A stretch of DNA of 64,000 nucleotides from Longimicrobium sp. (GTDB taxonomy: Bacteria > Gemmatimonadota > Gemmatimonadetes > Longimicrobiales > Longimicrobiaceae): contig DASUYB010000089.1 of NCBI GenBank assembly GCA_036377595.1, positions 62,001 to 126,000 of the forward strand, in the 5' to 3' direction. Under the pieces are notes generated by a model that saw only the letters and a list, made by a program, of their open reading frames with translations, was not told the DNA's origin and did not search any database. Positions 17,338 to 25,636 of this stretch are shown one piece after another. A program made the translations under genes and the position numbers. The first letter of the stretch is position 1. Each line of letters begins with the position of its first letter.

Positions 17338-19982
17338 TGCACCGCGCACTCCCCGCGCTCGCCCCGGCCGCGCTGGCGCTGCTGCTGGCCGCGCCGGCGG
17401 CGGCGCAGCAGCGGGCGGACACGGCGCGCGCGGACACCGCGGCGGCCACGCGGCCCCGGCGCGCCGACGCCGCGCGCATCCAGGGCCGCGCGCCCGAGCT
17501 CGACGGGCGGCTGGACGACGAGGCGTGGGCGGCCGCGCCGGCGCTCGGCGGCTTCTGGCAGAAGGAGCCGCGCGAGGGCGCGCCGGCCACGGAGCGCACC
17601 GAGGTCCGCATCCTCTACGACGACCACGCGCTCTACGTCGGCGCGCGGATGTGGTCGAGCGACCCCGCGCGCATCCGGGCGCCTGTCTCGCGGCGCGACG
17701 TGACCGACGCGGCGGAGTTCATCTCCATCTCCCTGGACACCTACCACGACCGGCGCACCGCGTACACCTTCGCCGTCACCGCCGCGGGTACGCGGGGGGA
17801 CGTCTATCACCCCCGCGACAGCGACTCCGGCGACGCGCAGTTCAACCCCGTGTGGGAAGCCCGCGTGGCGCGCGACACCGCCGGGTGGACCGCGGAGATG
17901 CGCATCCCCCTCTCGCAGCTCCGCTTCAACCCCGGCCAGGCGCAGACGTGGGGGGTGAACGCGCGCCGCTGGATCCCGCAGAAGGAGGAGGACGACTACT
18001 GGATCGTCGTTCCCAAGAGCGTGTCGGCGTGGGCGTCGCGCTTCGGCGAGCTGGGCGGGATCACCGGCGTACACCCCGAGCGGCGGATCGAGCTGTCGCC
18101 GTACGTGGCCACCGGCGCGTCGTTCAGCCAGGGCGTCGATCCCGTCGACCCCTTCCACTCGCCGCGCGAGCAGACGGTGCGCGCGGGCGCCGACGTGAAG
18201 GTGGGCTTCGGCCCCAACCTCACCCTCGACGCCACGGTCAATCCCGACTTCGGGCAGGTGGAGGCGGACCCGGCGGAGGTGAACCTGAGCGCGTTCGAGA
18301 CCTTCTTCGCCGAGAAGCGCCCGTTCTTCACCGAAGGGAGCGGGCTCCTCTCCGGCGGCGGCGCGGGCTACTTCTACTCGCGGCGCATCGGCGCGGCGCC
18401 GCACGGCGTGGCGAGCGGGGATTTCGTCTCCACCCCCTCCAGCAGCACCATCCTCGGCGCGGCGAAATTGACGGGGCGGCTGCCGAGCGGCCTTTCCGTC
18501 GGCGTCCTGGGCGCGGTGACGGCGCGCGAGCGGGCGCGCACTTTCGACGCCACCACGGGCGAGTTCGGCCGGGTGGAGGTGGAGCCGGCGACCGGCTTCG
18601 GCGTCGTCCGTCTCCAGCAGGAGCTGGGGAAGACGGGCTCGACGGCGGGGATCATCCTCACCGGCGTGCACCGGGCGATCGGAGACGACTCGCCGCTGGG
18701 CGCGCGGCTGGACAGGGACGCGGTGGCCGGCGCCGCCGACTGGAACCTGCGCCTGGGCGGCGGGACGTACGAGGTGAGCGGCGCGCTGGGCTTCAGCCAC
18801 GTCGCGGGCGATTCGCTGGCGATCCTGCGCATTCAGCGCTCCAGCGCGCGGTATCTCCAGCGGCCGGACGCGGACTACGTCACCTACGATCCGTCCCGCA
18901 CCACGCTCTCCGGCTACACCGCGTCGCTCTCCGCGCAGAAGATCAGCGGGAAGCACTGGCTGTGGACCGTCGCCGGCGACCTGCGCTCGCCCGGCTTCGA
19001 GCTGAACGACGCGGGCTCGCAGTCCGTGGCCGACTATCGCCAGGTCTCCGGCGAGCTGCGCTACCGCGAGACCACGCCGCGCGGCCCCTTCCGGCGCTGG
19101 GCCACGTACGTCACCCCGATCGCGCAGTGGAACGGCGGCGGGGTGTTGGAAGACCAGGAGCTCTGGCTCGACTGGGAGGCGACGCTGAAGAACTTCTGGC
19201 GCACCACCTTCACCGCGTTCCGCGTCTTCCCGGCGCAGAGCCAGACGCTCACCCGCGGCGGGCCGCTGGCGGGCACGCCCGGCTCGTGGGCGGTGATCGG
19301 GCTGCTGCAGAACAGCGCGGCGGCGCGCTTCCAGTGGCGCGGCCGCATCTACTACGGGATGACGGACACCCGCGCCGTCACCAAGCGCTACAGCGGCCGC
19401 CTCTCCGTGCGCCCGGGGCCGCGCTGGCAGCTGTCCATCGAGCCCAACTACCTCCGCTACACGCCCACGCGGCAGTACGTGGCGACGTTCGAGGGCGGTC
19501 CCGCGGAGACGTTCGGGCGCAGCTACGTGTTCGCGTCGATGGACCGCAGCGAGTTCTTCGCCGACGTGCGGCTGACTTACCTGTTCACCCCCGACCTGTC
19601 GCTGGAGCTGTATGCGCAGCCGTTCGCCAGCAGCGGCCGCTACCACGATTTCGGCGAGCTGGGCGCCGCCCGCGCGCGCGAGTTGCGGCCGCTGGACGGG
19701 GATACGATGCGCGTCGTCCGCGACGGCAACAGCGTGCGGGTGAAGCTGGGGGACCAGAGCCGCACGGTGAACGACTTCAACGTGCGCTCGTTCCGCAGCA
19801 ACGCGGTGCTGCGCTGGGAGTGGCGGCCGGGGAGCACGCTCTACCTGGTCTGGCAGCAGGACCGCTCCGGCGACCGCGACCGTATCTCGCTCGTCGGCCC
19901 GCGCTCGCTCCTCGAGACGCTCGACGAGCCCGGCGACAACTTCCTCGCGCTGAAGGTGACCTACTGGCTGCCGCTGCACTGA
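17337..19982 (+). CDS. DUF5916 outer-membrane protein with CBM9-like domain
   Basis: This 881-residue protein has a signal peptide (1-24, ending AAPAAAQQ). Residues about 40-230 form a carbohydrate-binding family 9-like domain (PELDGRLDDEAWAAAPAL, VRILYDDHALYVGARM, WTAEMRIPLSQLRFNPG). A long DUF5916 region follows (NLTLDATVNPDFGQVEADPA, FFAEKRPFFTEGSGLLSGG, FYSRRIG) with alternating amphipathic strands and a C-terminal aromatic-rich strand (YWLPLH), as expected of a beta-barrel. The family is widespread in Bacteroidota and Gemmatimonadota but has no settled function; glycan or protein binding at the outer membrane is assumed. The ATG at 17337 overlaps the preceding TGA by one base (TGATG). 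A GTG one codon earlier is an alternative. It is the last gene of the blaI-M56 operon. Confidence 0.85.
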   Translation: MHRALPALAPAALALLLAAPAAAQQRADTARADTAAATRPRRADAARIQGRAPELDGRLDDEAWAAAPALGGFWQKEPREGAPATERTEVRILYDDHALYVGARMWSSDPARIRAPVSRRDVTDAAEFISISLDTYHDRRTAYTFAVTAAGTRGDVYHPRDSDSGDAQFNPVWEARVARDTAGWTAEMRIPLSQLRFNPGQAQTWGVNARRWIPQKEEDDYWIVVPKSVSAWASRFGELGGITGVHPERRIELSPYVATGASFSQGVDPVDPFHSPREQTVRAGADVKVGFGPNLTLDATVNPDFGQVEADPAEVNLSAFETFFAEKRPFFTEGSGLLSGGGAGYFYSRRIGAAPHGVASGDFVSTPSSSTILGAAKLTGRLPSGLSVGVLGAVTARERARTFDATTGEFGRVEVEPATGFGVVRLQQELGKTGSTAGIILTGVHRAIGDDSPLGARLDRDAVAGAADWNLRLGGGTYEVSGALGFSHVAGDSLAILRIQRSSARYLQRPDADYVTYDPSRTTLSGYTASLSAQKISGKHWLWTVAGDLRSPGFELNDAGSQSVADYRQVSGELRYRETTPRGPFRRWATYVTPIAQWNGGGVLEDQELWLDWEATLKNFWRTTFTAFRVFPAQSQTLTRGGPLAGTPGSWAVIGLLQNSAAARFQWRGRIYYGMTDTRAVTKRYSGRLSVRPGPRWQLSIEPNYLRYTPTRQYVATFEGGPAETFGRSYVFASMDRSEFFADVRLTYLFTPDLSLELYAQPFASSGRYHDFGELGAARARELRPLDGDTMRVVRDGNSVRVKLGDQSRTVNDFNVRSFRSNAVLRWEWRPGSTLYLVWQQDRSGDRDRISLVGPRSLLETLDEPGDNFLALKVTYWLPLH

Positions 19983-20041
19983 TGGCCTCACGCGGAGCCG
20001 CGGAGAACTGCGGAGGGGAGGGAGGGATCAGAAGCTGAGGT

Positions 20042-20110
20042 CTGTCATTCCGAAGGCGCTGCACCGAAACTGTCGCTGCGCCGAACCCTGGCGCCTGTGG
20101 AATCTGTAGC
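20042..20110. repeat. Half copy of a dispersed palindromic repeat
   Basis: The stretch starts TGTCATTCCGAAGGCGCTGC and ends AATCTGTAGCCGGC. It matches one arm of the full palindrome at 30579-30760. Just before it, 19984-20015 carries CCTCACGCGGAG...GCGGAGAACTGCGG, one arm of the other hairpin family (compare 51265-51343). Confidence 0.6.
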
Positions 20111-20111
20111 C

Positions 20112-20153
20112 GGCGGCCGCGCGGATCTCCGTCATCCGCGCGGCGGCCGTTTT
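20112..20153 (+). terminator. GC-rich hairpin followed by TTTTG
   Basis: GGCGGCCGCGCGGAT and its near complement ATCCGCGCGGCGGCC enclose a short loop and are followed by GTTTTG. It ends the blaI-to-DUF5916 operon and faces the convergent PIN toxin gene. Confidence 0.65.
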
Positions 20154-20181
20154 GTTCAACCTGATGCAGAGTAGATCTTCG

Positions 20182-20595
20182 TCAGGCAGGCACCATCTCC
20201 AGGACGGACCCATCCGCCAGCCGGTAGATCCGGAAGTGCTGATCGAGCGTAAAGATCTGGCGATGCTCGTGGGTCTCCGCGGCCGCAACCAGGGTCGCGT
20301 CGGCCAGGTCCATCGGAGCGTCGCGATACTTCTCCATCAGCATCGCGGCGCGATCCACCTCGGTTTCCGAGAGATCGTGGAGGACAAGGTGCCCCTCCCG
20401 GCGAAGCCTCCATAGCGTCGCCTGATAGTAGTATCCGCCAGCCCTGCCCAGCAGATACATGGCCTCTGTGTAACACGGCCATGTCGTGAGCATCGGCCCG
20501 TCCCGGAGAGCGGCGGCCGTGCGGGCACACCGCTCGTGGTACGGATCGTCCGCATCGAGGAGCGCGACGATCGCACCCGCGTCCGTGAGAGTCAC
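20182..20595 (-). CDS. PIN-domain ribonuclease toxin (VapC-like)
   Basis: This 137-residue PIN-domain protein has LTDAGAIVALLDADD at the N-terminus (first acidic site), CYTEAMYLLGRAG (the conserved glutamate) and MDLADATLVAAAETH (the second aspartate pair). A last acidic position lies in IFTLDQHFRIYR. This is the complete set for Mg-dependent RNA cleavage, so the toxin looks intact. It overlaps the antitoxin gene by four bases and is translated second, the usual VapBC order. The target RNA is unknown. Confidence 0.85.
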   Translation of the reverse strand: MTLTDAGAIVALLDADDPYHERCARTAAALRDGPMLTTWPCYTEAMYLLGRAGGYYYQATLWRLRREGHLVLHDLSETEVDRAAMLMEKYRDAPMDLADATLVAAAETHEHRQIFTLDQHFRIYRLADGSVLEMVPA

Positions 20596-20876
20596 AGCCG
20601 ACCTTGGGCTCGCTTCTCTAGCATTCCTGCCGCGAACTGCTCTCCCGTGCGCTCCGACATCCGCGCCCCACCGGGTACGTGCTCGCTGCTGTGGAGGACG
20701 CCGATGAAGTCCTTCAGGCGATCCGCGAGCGACTTGCCGGGCTCGACTTCCGGATCCGGGCCCGCCGGCAGGTGCTTACGGAGAACCTGCTCCGCGAGCA
20801 GGTCCGGCGTGGTGCCACGGGCCTCCGCCTCTTCGGCGAGGCGAGATTCGAGCTCAGGGGAAAGATGAATACTCAC
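20592..20876 (-). CDS. Ribbon-helix-helix-type antitoxin (VapB-like)
   Basis: This 94-residue protein starts with VSIHLSPELESRLAEEAEAR, the strand-helix start of a ribbon-helix-helix antitoxin. A flexible, charged C-terminus (about residues 40-94) would wrap the PIN toxin. The GTG at 20874-20876 is taken as start because GGAGCG precedes it and the RHH fold begins exactly there. An in-frame ATG 27 codons upstream has no family match. It probably represses its own promoter together with the toxin. Confidence 0.75.
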   Translation of the reverse strand: MSIHLSPELESRLAEEAEARGTTPDLLAEQVLRKHLPAGPDPEVEPGKSLADRLKDFIGVLHSSEHVPGGARMSERTGEQFAAGMLEKRAQGRL

Positions 20877-21007
20877 GGAGCGCTCCCTCGACTGAGAATG
20901 GGCGATGCCGGATCTGCGCGACCGGGGCGAGCCGCCGATGAGTCTGAAATATGTCACTCTGCGCGCATTCCACCAACCCGTCCGGAACCGACATCAAGAG
21001 CTGCGAA

Positions 21008-21038
21008 AGGCCGGCAACCCCATCGGGGCTGCCGGCCT
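21008..21038 (-). terminator. Hairpin terminator of the AraC-like gene
   Basis: AGGCCGGCA and TGCCGGCCT close a larger loop that itself has a CCC/GGG pairing; on the minus strand TTTCGC follows. It lies 25 bases after the stop of the regulator at 21063. Confidence 0.75.
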
Positions 21039-21062
21039 CCGTCTCCATCGAAGATCAGGAGA

Positions 21063-21875
21063 TCAGAACGGCTGCTGGGTGCGGTACTTCGACAGCGCCT
21101 CGAGGAAGACCTTGCTGGCGCGGGCGAAGGCGCCGCGGCGGCGCAGCTCCGTGGGGCTGGAGCCGACGAACTTCTGCGTCACGCGCCGCAGCCCGCTGTC
21201 CGACGAGTAGCCGCACGCGTGGGCCACGGAAAGCACCGTGCGCCCCGGGTCGTCCAGCATCTCGCAGGCGAGGAGGATGCGCATCCACGCCAGCAGCTTG
21301 CGGGGCGGCGGCAGCTCCGCGCGCTCGCACCAGCGCAGCAGCGTGCGCCTCGAGAGCTGCAGCGAGCGCGCGAGGTCGCGCCCGTGGCCGCCGACCGCCA
21401 CCACCTCGGCCGCCGCGTCCACGATGGCGCGGGCGCGCCCCGGGGTGTCGGGCGGCAGGGTGTTCTCCAGCAACGCCTTCAGCGGCCGCCCCTGGCTCTG
21501 GCGGAAGCGCTGCACCAGCGCCTGCGGGGTGTCGTCGTGGCCGATGGAGATCACCTGCACCACGCCCCACTTCCCCAGCGTCCGCAGGTCGTCGATGCGG
21601 TCCGGCTTCACCTCCAGCGCGGCGAAGACGGCGGTGGACGGGAACTCCACCAGCAGCGAGCGCAGCGCCGGCGACGGGCCCACGCGCCCGTTGCCGTCCT
21701 CGTACGGGTTCACCACCACCAGCGCCGAGGGCGGAGAGTCGCGCACCGCCTCTTCGAGCGCCGACCAGTCGGACACGTGCTGGAACGTGTACTCCTTCCC
21801 CGCGACCTTGCGGACGCGCTCGCGGAATTCCTCGTTGCTGTGCAGCACCAGCAGGGGGCGTGCGGCGATCTTCAT
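21063..21875 (-). CDS. AraC-type HTH regulator with receiver-like N-terminus
   Basis: This 270-residue protein begins with a doubly wound alpha/beta part (RPLLVLHSNEEFRERVRK, PSALVVVNPYED, VFAALEVKPDRIDDL) that resembles a receiver domain but lacks the usual phospho-acceptor context. Residues about 150-260 carry two helix-turn-helices: RDLARSLQLSRRTLLRWCER and TVLSVAHACGYSSDSGLRRVTQKFVGSSPTE, the AraC family signature. It is therefore a DNA-binding regulator with an atypical, possibly pseudo-receiver, input. It lies 130 bases downstream of the TPR protein gene on the same strand with a strong terminator between them, so it probably has its own promoter. Targets are unknown. Confidence 0.75.
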   Translation of the reverse strand: MKIAARPLLVLHSNEEFRERVRKVAGKEYTFQHVSDWSALEEAVRDSPPSALVVVNPYEDGNGRVGPSPALRSLLVEFPSTAVFAALEVKPDRIDDLRTLGKWGVVQVISIGHDDTPQALVQRFRQSQGRPLKALLENTLPPDTPGRARAIVDAAAEVVAVGGHGRDLARSLQLSRRTLLRWCERAELPPPRKLLAWMRILLACEMLDDPGRTVLSVAHACGYSSDSGLRRVTQKFVGSSPTELRRRGAFARASKVFLEALSKYRTQQPF

Positions 21876-21963
21876 GGCGTGTCCCGATGGTTGAGTGTCA
21901 CGGCAGGCGCGCGGGTGTGTCTTTCGGTACCGGTCGAGGGCCGCGCGGCTGCATCCGGATGGC

Positions 21964-21998
21964 GCCGGCGCGGCCCCCGCAAGAGGGGCCGCGCCGGC
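21964..21998 (-). terminator. Perfect hairpin terminator of the TPR gene
   Basis: GCCGGCGCGGCCCC (21964-21977) and its exact complement (21985-21998) enclose a 7-base loop, 10 bases beyond the TPR gene stop on the minus strand. Confidence 0.8.
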
Positions 21999-22007
21999 GG
22001 CGGGTCT

Positions 22008-23309
22008 CTAGCGCGTCACCAGCGACGCGTTCAGCGAGCGCACCAGGTCGGTGGCGAACATCTCCGTCTCCTGCGGCGCCTCGGGGTGCGGGGCCTGCGC
22101 GGCCGCCGCCCGTCCGCGCGCGCCGCGTCCCCGCCGAACCGAGTCGAGGACCGACTCGGCGGTCAGCAGCGTCTTCCCCTCGCCGCGCTCGCGCGCCGTC
22201 CTCACCGCGCGCTCGGCCGCGCGCTCGGCGCGCTCGAACTCGCCCAGCTGCGCGGCGCCGTGGGCCAGCTCCAGCAGCACCTGCGCGGCGTTGGCCGTCC
22301 CTTCGTCGCGCGAGAGGCCGTCCCACACCTCGTCCCAGGTCTGCTCGAACTGCCGGCGCTCGCCCGCGCCCGCGGCGGCGCGCACGATGTTGGCCAGGCA
22401 CACCAGCCGGTCCTCCTGCCGCGCCATGTGCGGCAGCAGCGCCTCGAACACCGTCAGCGCCGGAGCGAAGTGCCCGCGCTCGACCCAGAAGTAGGCGATG
22501 TCGTTCGCCAGCGCCGGCAGACGGGGATGGTCGGGGCCGTAGCTCTCGAAGGCGCCGCGGGCGTAGCGCTCGGCGTCGTCCTTGTGGTTCCCCCCCGCGG
22601 CGATCACGAACAGGTCGTGCAGCGCCGAGCCCTGGATGGGGCGCAGCGAGTGGCGCCGCGCCGCGCGCAGCGCCCGCACGTGGAAGCGCCGCGCCGCGGG
22701 GTAGTTGCCGCGCTGCATGTACAGGTTGCCCATCCCCGAGAAGGCCAGCGCGTAGCTCGTCCAGTCGCCGCTCTGGCGCGCCAGGGCGATGGAGCGGCGG
22801 TACCACGTCTCCGCGCGCGAGTGCTCGGCCCGCCGCCGGGCGATGCGCCCCACCGCGTACGCCGCGCCCGCGTCGTACGGCACCGTGAGCGCCGCCGCCT
22901 GCGCGAAGGCGATGGCCGTGGCCAGGTGCCCGTGCAGGTCGGCCCAGTGCGCGATGTGCTGGCAGGCCAGCTCCACCGTCTCCGCGCGCGCCGTCTCGGG
23001 CTGGCCCACCATGCGCACCACCGTCATCAGCGGCGACTCCAGCTGCACGTCCACGCCGGCCGAGCGGATCAGCCCGTGCAGCAGCGCGTCGGCGCCGGGC
23101 TCGAACAGCCCCGGGCGCTCCTCGGGCGGGAACTGCGCCCACAGCGCCACGTCGCGCGCCGCCTGCCAGAGGAGGAAGCCGAGCGGCCCCGGGATCTCCT
23201 CGAGCACGGCCAGCCCTTCGTAGGCCTCCGCGCCGGTGGTGATGGCGGGCGGGGTGCGCCAACGGCGCGCGGTGCGCCGGACCGGCGGGGAGAGTCGCTT
23301 GGGTCGCAT
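22008..23309 (-). CDS. Tetratricopeptide-repeat protein
   Basis: This 433-residue soluble protein has an Arg-rich start and a helical N-terminal part (GPLGFLLWQAARDVALWAQF). From about residue 135 on it has TPR-like helical hairpins, for example AAYAVGRIARRRAEHSRAE, ALAFSGMGNLYMQRGNYPAA, RHFHVRALRAARRHSL-like, LANDIAYFWVERGHFAPALT and LELAHGAAQLGEFERAERA. There is no signal peptide and no enzymatic motif. Similar proteins are often partners of regulators or secretion systems. Here the AraC-like gene lies next downstream on the same strand, so a shared pathway is possible but not shown. Confidence 0.7.
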   Translation of the reverse strand: MRPKRLSPPVRRTARRWRTPPAITTGAEAYEGLAVLEEIPGPLGFLLWQAARDVALWAQFPPEERPGLFEPGADALLHGLIRSAGVDVQLESPLMTVVRMVGQPETARAETVELACQHIAHWADLHGHLATAIAFAQAAALTVPYDAGAAYAVGRIARRRAEHSRAETWYRRSIALARQSGDWTSYALAFSGMGNLYMQRGNYPAARRFHVRALRAARRHSLRPIQGSALHDLFVIAAGGNHKDDAERYARGAFESYGPDHPRLPALANDIAYFWVERGHFAPALTVFEALLPHMARQEDRLVCLANIVRAAAGAGERRQFEQTWDEVWDGLSRDEGTANAAQVLLELAHGAAQLGEFERAERAAERAVRTARERGEGKTLLTAESVLDSVRRGRGARGRAAAAQAPHPEAPQETEMFATDLVRSLNASLVTR

Positions 23310-23723
23310 CGACGGGACTCCGGGAGTGGCCGCGGGGTGTGGAGGGAGGGACCCGGACTGCCGGGATTTTGAAATTGTACGGTATGATAAGGCGCAACCC
23401 CCTGCCGCGCCATAGTCTTAGCGGGGACCCCGGGGAAAGCTTCCACCACTTTCGGTGATCCAGTGGCGCATTCGGAACGCACGTGAAACGGACATCACAC
23501 CGCTACCGACCGGCCACAAGATCGCTCCCGGGAAACGGCTGAACACCATGCAAGTCCGCTCCCATCCTTCCTTACGCTGCGATTGGGCGCGCCGCCCGGA
23601 CCCCGTCCGGCGGGGTCTCCAAATCCTTGCGCGCGGTGGCGCAATATGTCGGGTTGTGCGTGAGCCACGTTCAGTGGCGGGACAACGGCGTACAACCCGT
23701 CGCCCGGGGGTGGTGAATTCGAG
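23310..23723. other. Intergenic region, no supported gene
   Basis: These 414 bases separate the TPR gene from the PIN/RHH pair. A small foldback GACCCCGtccggCGGGGTC lies near 23599-23617, on the 3' side of the PIN toxin gene. A TACAAT on the minus strand near 23375 could be the -10 of the TPR gene promoter, but no matching -35 is evident. Confidence 0.4.
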
Positions 23724-24299
23724 CTACGTCCCCGACGATAGGTCGATCGCACCGTTCCGGATCCACGCCGCCACCTCGGCCGGCCGTGCGATGATCACCT
23801 CGTGGTCGGGCGTGCGATGTAGCGCGATGCGGTCCGGCTTGAGAATCTCTGTCCGGTAGCCGATGAAATCCACGAGATTGCCCGTGACGAGGACGTCTGC
23901 GCGCCCGGCGACGGCAACCTCGAGCACGTGCACGTCTTCCTGGTCGCGGAGAGGAATGACGCCCGCACCGCCCAGGATGATCAGCGGGTCGCCCGGATCT
24001 GGACCGAGACGGCTGGTGAGGATCATTTCCTCCAGCACCGTTTCAAGCGCAAGGCGCGAGAAGCCGAGCTTTCGCGCGAGCACCTGCGCCAGCCGGTTGA
24101 TCAATCCCCACGAAATCACCAGCTGGGTCAGACCCAGGGCACACTCGCCCCGCCGAACGGCCTCGACCAGCATCTGGATAGTGTTCTCGTTGCGCTTGCG
24201 AGCGTTCGCGAGTGCGTAGGCACACCAGATGTTCAGGTCGAGACAGAGGCGGAAGATCGGAGGAGAAGGGAGCTGCGCAGCGCTGGGCCGCAGACTCAC
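23724..24299 (-). CDS. PIN-domain toxin-like protein
   Basis: This 191-residue protein has a PIN-type first strand FRLCLDLNIWCAYAL (about 16-30) and a later acidic segment DQEDVHVLEVAVAGRADVLVTGNLVDF (about 118-145), the layout of PIN proteins of the PF13470 kind. It is longer than a typical VapC because of a helical insertion. It starts with a GTG that overlaps the upstream antitoxin stop by four bases (GTGA). A toxin role is inferred from this pairing. Confidence 0.72.
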   Translation of the reverse strand: MSLRPSAAQLPSPPIFRLCLDLNIWCAYALANARKRNENTIQMLVEAVRRGECALGLTQLVISWGLINRLAQVLARKLGFSRLALETVLEEMILTSRLGPDPGDPLIILGGAGVIPLRDQEDVHVLEVAVAGRADVLVTGNLVDFIGYRTEILKPDRIALHRTPDHEVIIARPAEVAAWIRNGAIDLSSGT

Positions 24300-24730
24300 C
24301 GCTTGCGCCGTCGCCGCGCGACGGCCTCCGTGTCCGCGGCCTCACTCCGTCGCGCGCTTCGCACGGACGTGGAGCTCTCGGCCTCGGCTTCCGCCGTGAG
24401 CCGCACCGCTTCGGCAAGGATCTCTTCCTCGGTCTGCAGCCGATCTCCATAACGCTCGTTGATCGCCGGGGCCATGCTGTCCATCGCTGCATCGAACGAC
24501 GCATCGCTGATCGCGCGGGTGACCTCGCGGCGCATCAGCGTGAGGTGCTCTGGCGCTGCAAGCGCTTCCAGCCGGCGGAGTGCTGCATGCGCCTCGATCG
24601 GCAGACGTACGTAGAACGCGAGTGCGGCGGCGGCGATCTGCGACGGCTTCCGCTGCTCCACCAGGGCGATGTGCTCCACGAGCTTCGCCGTCTCTTCGTC
24701 AGTGTAGGCCGAGATCGTCTTACCGGGCAT
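24296..24730 (-). CDS. Ribbon-helix-helix antitoxin-like protein
   Basis: This 144-residue protein begins MPGKTISAYTDEETAKLVEHIA and continues into QRKPSQIAAAALAFYVRLP, a strand-helix-helix of the CopG/RHH type. The remainder is helical, ending in an Arg/Lys-rich tail (ARRRRKR). It is longer than most antitoxins. The TGA overlaps the PIN gene start. A 9-bp inverted repeat 20 bases upstream of the ATG (24751-24775) is the natural operator. Confidence 0.7.
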   Translation of the reverse strand: MPGKTISAYTDEETAKLVEHIALVEQRKPSQIAAAALAFYVRLPIEAHAALRRLEALAAPEHLTLMRREVTRAISDASFDAAMDSMAPAINERYGDRLQTEEEILAEAVRLTAEAEAESSTSVRSARRSEAADTEAVARRRRKR

Positions 24731-24750
24731 TTAGCATCTCCAAGTTCTAA

Positions 24751-24775
24751 GGTTTCTATAGAAATGATAGAAACC
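24751..24775. promoter_or_regulatory. Inverted-repeat operator of the RHH/PIN pair
   Basis: GGTTTCTAT (24751-24759) and ATAGAAACC (24767-24775) are perfect inverted copies with a 7-base spacer, in an AT-rich patch directly upstream of the antitoxin start at 24730. This is the usual position and size for an RHH autoregulatory site. Confidence 0.65.
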
Positions 24776-24795
24776 ATTCCTACTCCTGACAAGTC

Positions 24796-24987
24796 TCACT
24801 CCTTCGCCGCGCGCTCGGTGACGCTGACGGCGGGGTCGAGCTGGTCCACCTCCTCCTGTCTCCCATCCTCCCAGCGTACCACGGCGTACAGCGCGTACGC
24901 CTCCAGCACCACGCCGGCGCGGCCGCCGACGTGCTCCACCTTGTCGCCCTGCTTCAGGAAGTGGCGGGACTCCAGTTGCGTGCTCAC
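24796..24987 (-). CDS. Small conserved-looking beta protein, function unknown
   Basis: This 63-residue protein reads SRHFLKQGDKVEHVGGRAG then VVLEAYALYAVVRWEDGRQEEV, an SH3-like small-barrel pattern similar to KOW-type or DUF domains that bind nucleic acid. Acidic and Pro residues follow. It has no signal peptide. I cannot name a family. It lies between the RHH/PIN pair and a divergent GNAT operon and may be independent of both. Confidence 0.55.
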   Translation of the reverse strand: MSTQLESRHFLKQGDKVEHVGGRAGVVLEAYALYAVVRWEDGRQEEVDQLDPAVSVTERAAKE

Positions 24988-25099
24988 GAGCCTCCCGGGG
25001 TGTGGTCTGCGGAGGCATCAACTTGACGGTGGCTCCCGCCGCGGGGCAACTTCTCCCCCGCCGGACAATCCGGCCGAACCCGCACCCGCGTCCGCTCCC

Positions 25100-25636
25100 G
25101 TGGAAGACTCCCCGCCCGCCGCCGAGGTCGTCGAATCGCCCCGCCTCCTCGTCCGTACGCTGCGGCCGGGCGACGAGGCGCGGCTGCAGGCGGTGTTCGA
25201 CGCCGCGCCCGACTGGCACGCCGCGCTCGGCCGCCCCGCGGACCCCAACGCCGCGTCCGCGGAGATCCATGCCTCCGCCGACAAGGCCGGCCGCGAGATC
25301 GCCGTGCTGACGCTGCGCGAGACGGGCGAGGACGTGGGCGCCGTGGGCTGGTGGCGCGGGAACCCGGCGCCGCGGGTGGCGCTGCTCGGCACCCTCCTGG
25401 TCGTCCCCGCGCACCGCGGCCGGGGGCTGGCGCGCGAGGCGCTGGCGGCGGTGGAGGCGTGGCTGGCCGAGGGCGGCGTCACCGAGCTGCGGACGGCGTT
25501 CCCGCGCGCCCTTCTCCATCTCCACCCGCTGGTCCGGGCGCTCGGGTTCGCGGAGATGAGCATCGCCGAGCACCAGAAGCTCGGGTTCGCTGGGGCCGGC
25601 ACCTCGCTCTGGTCCAGGCCGGTGAGGACGGCGTGA
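25100..25636 (+). CDS. GNAT-family N-acetyltransferase
   Basis: This 178-residue protein shows RLLVRTLRPGDEARLQAVF at the start of the fold. The acetyl-CoA site LGTLLVVPAHRGRGLAREALAAVEAWLAEGG (about 95-125) contains the R-G-x-G-x-A/G motif. The last strand is FAEMSIAEHQKLGF. The GTG at 25100 is used as start; the frame is open far upstream without family similarity. It is the first gene of a four-gene operon in which all neighbours overlap by four bases. The substrate is unknown. Confidence 0.78.
   Translation: MEDSPPAAEVVESPRLLVRTLRPGDEARLQAVFDAAPDWHAALGRPADPNAASAEIHASADKAGREIAVLTLRETGEDVGAVGWWRGNPAPRVALLGTLLVVPAHRGRGLAREALAAVEAWLAEGGVTELRTAFPRALLHLHPLVRALGFAEMSIAEHQKLGFAGAGTSLWSRPVRTA

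Noticed and set aside
17256-19991. 911-codon minus-strand frame opposite the DUF5916 gene
   Set aside because: Composition is that of an antisense shadow; the plus strand encodes a signal peptide and conserved domain order.
20679-23372. 897-codon plus-strand frame across the AraC and TPR genes
   Set aside because: Antisense to two recognisable minus-strand genes with their own terminators; no domain similarity.
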